Source: Larix sibirica (lineage: Eukaryota > Streptophyta > Pinopsida > Pinales > Pinaceae). Taken from it: a DNA stretch of 48,542 bases. The notes beneath the pieces are model-generated. The model made no database searches. It was given only the letters and a program-made list of their open reading frames with translations, and was not told where the DNA came from. Each line of letters opens with the position of its first letter. The stretch's first letter is position 1. The position numbers were made by a program, and so were the translations under genes. The DNA is taken from contig NWUY0300002877.1 in NCBI GenBank assembly GCA_004151065.3, forward strand, positions 60,213 through 108,754, read 5' to 3'. Shown here piece after piece: positions 45,620 through 48,542 of the stretch.

Positions 45620-45850
45620 CCTTTTGTATAACTATCACAACTTTGAGAATATAATGTGGACTAATGAGCATATTGGAATGATGGGACTATAGGTTTAATT
45701 TTCTCGAGTGATGCTTGAGAGGGGGTGTTGGAGTATGGTATAACTGCCACACTTCTAAGAATATAATGTGGACTAATCGCCACACTAGAATCATGGGACT
45801 ATGTGTATGGTTTAGAAAATTTACCAACATCTACAAGTTTTGATGTAACA
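45620..45850 (+). mobile_element. LTR-like junction: polypurine tract followed by TGTTGG, with ~113-bp duplication
   Basis: GAGAGGGGG directly before TGTTGGAGTATGG at 45726 is the classic polypurine-tract/3'-LTR boundary of copia-type elements. The downstream LTR-like sequence (AAGAATATAATGTGGACTAAT at 45755) repeats a block found upstream (45642), with ATGGGACTAT shared too. It may be a solo or rearranged LTR remnant. No LTR end or internal coding region was recognised. Confidence 0.4.
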
Positions 45851-45999
45851 ACAAACCTTTCACCTTTAAATGGATGAATTGAAATTTTTGTTTTAAAAAA
45901 TAATTTTCCATTCTAACAAAATAGTGAAACTCGAGGAGAATAATGCCATGGCAAAATGTTTTAAACTAATAAAAAATTTAATACAAGAAATTATAAAAT

Positions 46000-46117
46000 T
46001 ATGAAATTGTATTTAGTTTCCAAATTGATAAAATAATACATGTTATTAAAACATAGAAATTATGAAACTGTAATTATTTTCCAAAAGATAAAATAATACA
46101 TGTTATTAAAACATTAC
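46000..46117 (+). repeat. ~60-bp tandem duplication
   Basis: GATAAAATAATACATGTTAT followed by TAAAACAT occurs at 46027 and 46087, each preceded by GAAATT/GAAACTGTA and TTTCCA. Confidence 0.85.
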
Positions 46118-47160
46118 GAGAAAGGGTACTAATAATGAAGTTTTAATCCTCACTCGTAACTATAGTACCTTCTTAGGCAGGTACTAACAATGGGAAGTTT
46201 GAATTCAATCAAGTTATATAGGATTAGAATAATCAAGAAATTGTATTTTATAGGTTTTCAACATGGGGTTATCCTCATTAACTCATATCAAATATACACT
46301 AGTTTAGTTTTTTTTATTAGATTATCAATGTGATTTACATTGTAATTTTTTCTTGGGTATGTTTTATTTAATTGTTTTTCCTATTAAATATCCTTTGATT
46401 TTGATTGACTAAATGTCATAGTTAAAAAAAACTTCGAATTATTCTCATAATCAAGTTTCGACTCTTGATTTAAATTGTTCATCAAATCACATAAGAAAGA
46501 AAGTTGTAAGATTAGGTTATTGTGGGATTGTCATACACACATCATGTAGTTCATGAATCTCATAATATCTTAGCACAGTGGAAAGTAATAGAAAGATTAT
46601 TCATGGATTTTCAATTAGATAAATGCACAATGCATTAAAAGTGCATTAGAATTGACCCTTGAAGCCTATTTTAAAGGTATTATTCATGATCCATTTTCCA
46701 AGTTAACTTCCATAAAAAGTAGATGTATTTAGTCATTAATTTAAATTCCAAACCTTTGTCCATATTTTCTTAAACAATCACATTGTACTTGAATACTTGT
46801 TAAAAAACTACAAAACTTGCCTTTCACAATAATATATTGCAAGGAAATCTCATCAGTGGTATTGGTATCCACTTCGACAACAATTTCAAGTAAGAATGAT
46901 AGAGTATTGATCTATATGGCCAATGGAATTGTTATATCACTATTTGGAACCTTAATAACCCTAATGACCAAATGACATCTAGGTGGCCCAAAATGACATT
47001 AAAATATCCCAAATCAACCTCCAAATGTCCCTAATGAAATATAATGACTCCATGATAGTTACTAGAGACCCTGAGTATTAGATTAGACTTAGTTAGAATT
47101 GATGACCCCACATCAAAATCAGGAAATGACCCAAATCTAGCTAAAAAATCATCAATATCC
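46118..47160. other. Unassigned AT-rich stretch
   Basis: No gene or repeat recognised. Confidence 0.45.
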
Positions 47161-47173
47161 TAGTTTTGAGGGT

Positions 47174-47241
47174 CCCACACACCTTTTATGCATGAAGGGT
47201 GTGTGGCCAAACACCTTATCCTCAGGAAGGGTGTGTGGGCC
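47174..47241 (+). repeat. Short hairpin with an extra copy of one arm
   Basis: CCACACACCTTT (47175-47186) and AAGGGTGTGTGG (47195-47206) pair at 11 of 12 positions around an 8-base loop. The right arm recurs as a direct repeat, GGAAGGGTGTGTGGG, about 30 bases later. Confidence 0.7.
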
Positions 47242-48542
47242 AAGAAAAACATAAAATTTCATGAAAATTGTGAAACTGAGTGATGGAATTAGTGTTTCTT
47301 AGTTGTAATCTCCTCATAGATACTCTTCAATTGTCTCTAAATGGTGTATAAATGAGACATCCATGGGATATTTAGGGGAGGAAGAAATATTATTAGCCTT
47401 ATGTTGGAGATGTTCATCCTAATCCCTTCAATCTTTATGGTCATTTCCTGTAGAAATTCCTATCTCCGAAATCCCTTTTATTCCCTTGAATCGAGAAGTT
47501 TTCTTTCCTTTGTAGCTTCTCCATAATATTCAAGGAGGAGTTCGGTGTCTTAGGAGGAAAGAGAATAAGTGGCTCAAGAAGTAGAGGAACCTAGATGAAT
47601 TTTTCGAAAAGTGTTAGTGACATTACCAAGTATATGTAAGTGTTGTTATTTTTTTAATAGATATCTATCCTCCTTCCCTTCCTAATATTATGTTCAATGC
47701 TTGATTTATCTTGAATGTGCATTTCTTGAAAGGGTTAATCTCGTTGGTAGAATAATTGGGATTACTTGTCAAGATTTACTTTATTTATGTTTAGATCCAT
47801 GTTATTTTTATGCCATAAGGAATGAAAGAGGTATGATGTCTTTGTGCACATTACAAATCTAGTAAATTGATCCACATTAGAGATCGAGAGTGGGATAAAG
47901 TGATAGGACAACCATCTTTATTTGAGTAACTCTTGATCCTTCCAATTGAATGGTTGGTCTACTTGTTACATTTTTTGGTTGATTGCATAGATCTAGATTT
48001 GTGATCCTAGAGGGACTTAGGATAGTTATCTCTCCATCCAATCTAGTATAGTGAGCCCTACATTATATAAGGATTTTTCCCCTCAACAGAAGTGGCAACC
48101 ATACTAAGGAATAATTCATTGAATTATTCTCTTTAGGGCCTTTATAGAATTGTTTTTCTAACTTTATCTGAGTGATCAGAAGCCAATTTACTTGTAGAAT
48201 ATTAGTCAATCCTAAGCAGGGAAAATTTTAAGAACCCCCCTAAATTNTGAGCATTGTTTGCATCATACCATGATGCAATGATGAGGCATCCTCAATGAAA
48301 AAGCATGCAGCATGCCATGAAAAAATAATGGAATATGGTTGATAGGGCATCAATGACCATGCAATTGCATATTTGTGATGCTATAGCACTGTATTGTAGT
48401 TGAGTGATGGAAGCCTTCTTAGTTGGCATCCTCTATTGTAGTTGTGAGCACAAGGAACTGAAGCAATCTTCTAGTGCTTTGGCATCAATATTCCTTACAA
48501 ATAGTGGAACGCTATGGTAAAAATTGACCTTATCTCTAGACA
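47242..48542. other. Unassigned AT-rich stretch with one N at 48247
   Basis: Short frames only. Nothing recognised to the end of the window. Confidence 0.45.

Overview
The window looks like intergenic DNA from a seed plant with a very large genome, most likely a conifer. It is AT-rich and almost gene-free. It is packed with old transposable elements carrying many stops and frameshifts, and it holds a Penelope-like retroelement with a GIY-YIG endonuclease, a lineage known in land plants chiefly from conifers. There is no operon-like organisation and no rRNA, tRNA or CRISPR array that I can support. The species assignment is inference.

The only gene that looks intact is an intronless AP2/ERF transcription factor with a C-terminal DLNFPP (EAR) repressor motif, on the minus strand. 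It sits in a GC-richer island (about 32.0-33.6 kb) with a TATA box and ACGT-core motifs upstream. It appears twice (32039-32593 and 35708-36262) because a 3.63-kb block (30331-33961) recurs almost unchanged at 34000-37630, offset 3669. The second copy starts on the first base after an N at 33999, and the first ends 37 bases before it. That is what two overlapping, unmerged contig ends look like, so the gene may really be single-copy.

Layout. 1-199: end of a CACTA-type DNA transposon. 5.0-8.26 kb: decayed L1-type LINE with reverse transcriptase, RNase H and a coiled-coil tail; its 3' end recurs at 11.6 kb. 8.4-9.5 kb: a strand almost devoid of C. 9.5-10.1 kb: the Penelope-like remnant (minus strand). 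10.1-10.5 kb: ~145-bp tandem repeats. 12.7-13.1 kb: another RNase H remnant (minus). 14.07-14.27 and 15.3-15.6 kb: orphan GC-rich blocks, the second with ACGT motifs. 20.4-21.2 kb: transposase-like remnant (minus). 25.70-25.98 kb: a MITE-like foldback. 29.3-30.6 kb: old and young tandem duplications. 38.5-39.6 kb: an unrecognised decayed frame. 41.0-43.0 kb: several unrelated tandem repeats. 43.7-44.14 kb: Ty3/gypsy-type gag remnant. 45.6-45.85 kb: a polypurine/LTR-like junction. The rest is AT-rich DNA in which I recognise nothing.

The parts do not form a pathway. The ERF repressor would act alone in the nucleus on target promoters; the rest is mobile-element sediment. Seven runs of N (5043, 11607-11608, 12451, 14556, 16124, 33999, 48247) show a draft sequence, and four of them (5043, 11607-11608, 14556, 33999) are flanked by sequence repeated elsewhere in the window, so order and copy number near them are uncertain.
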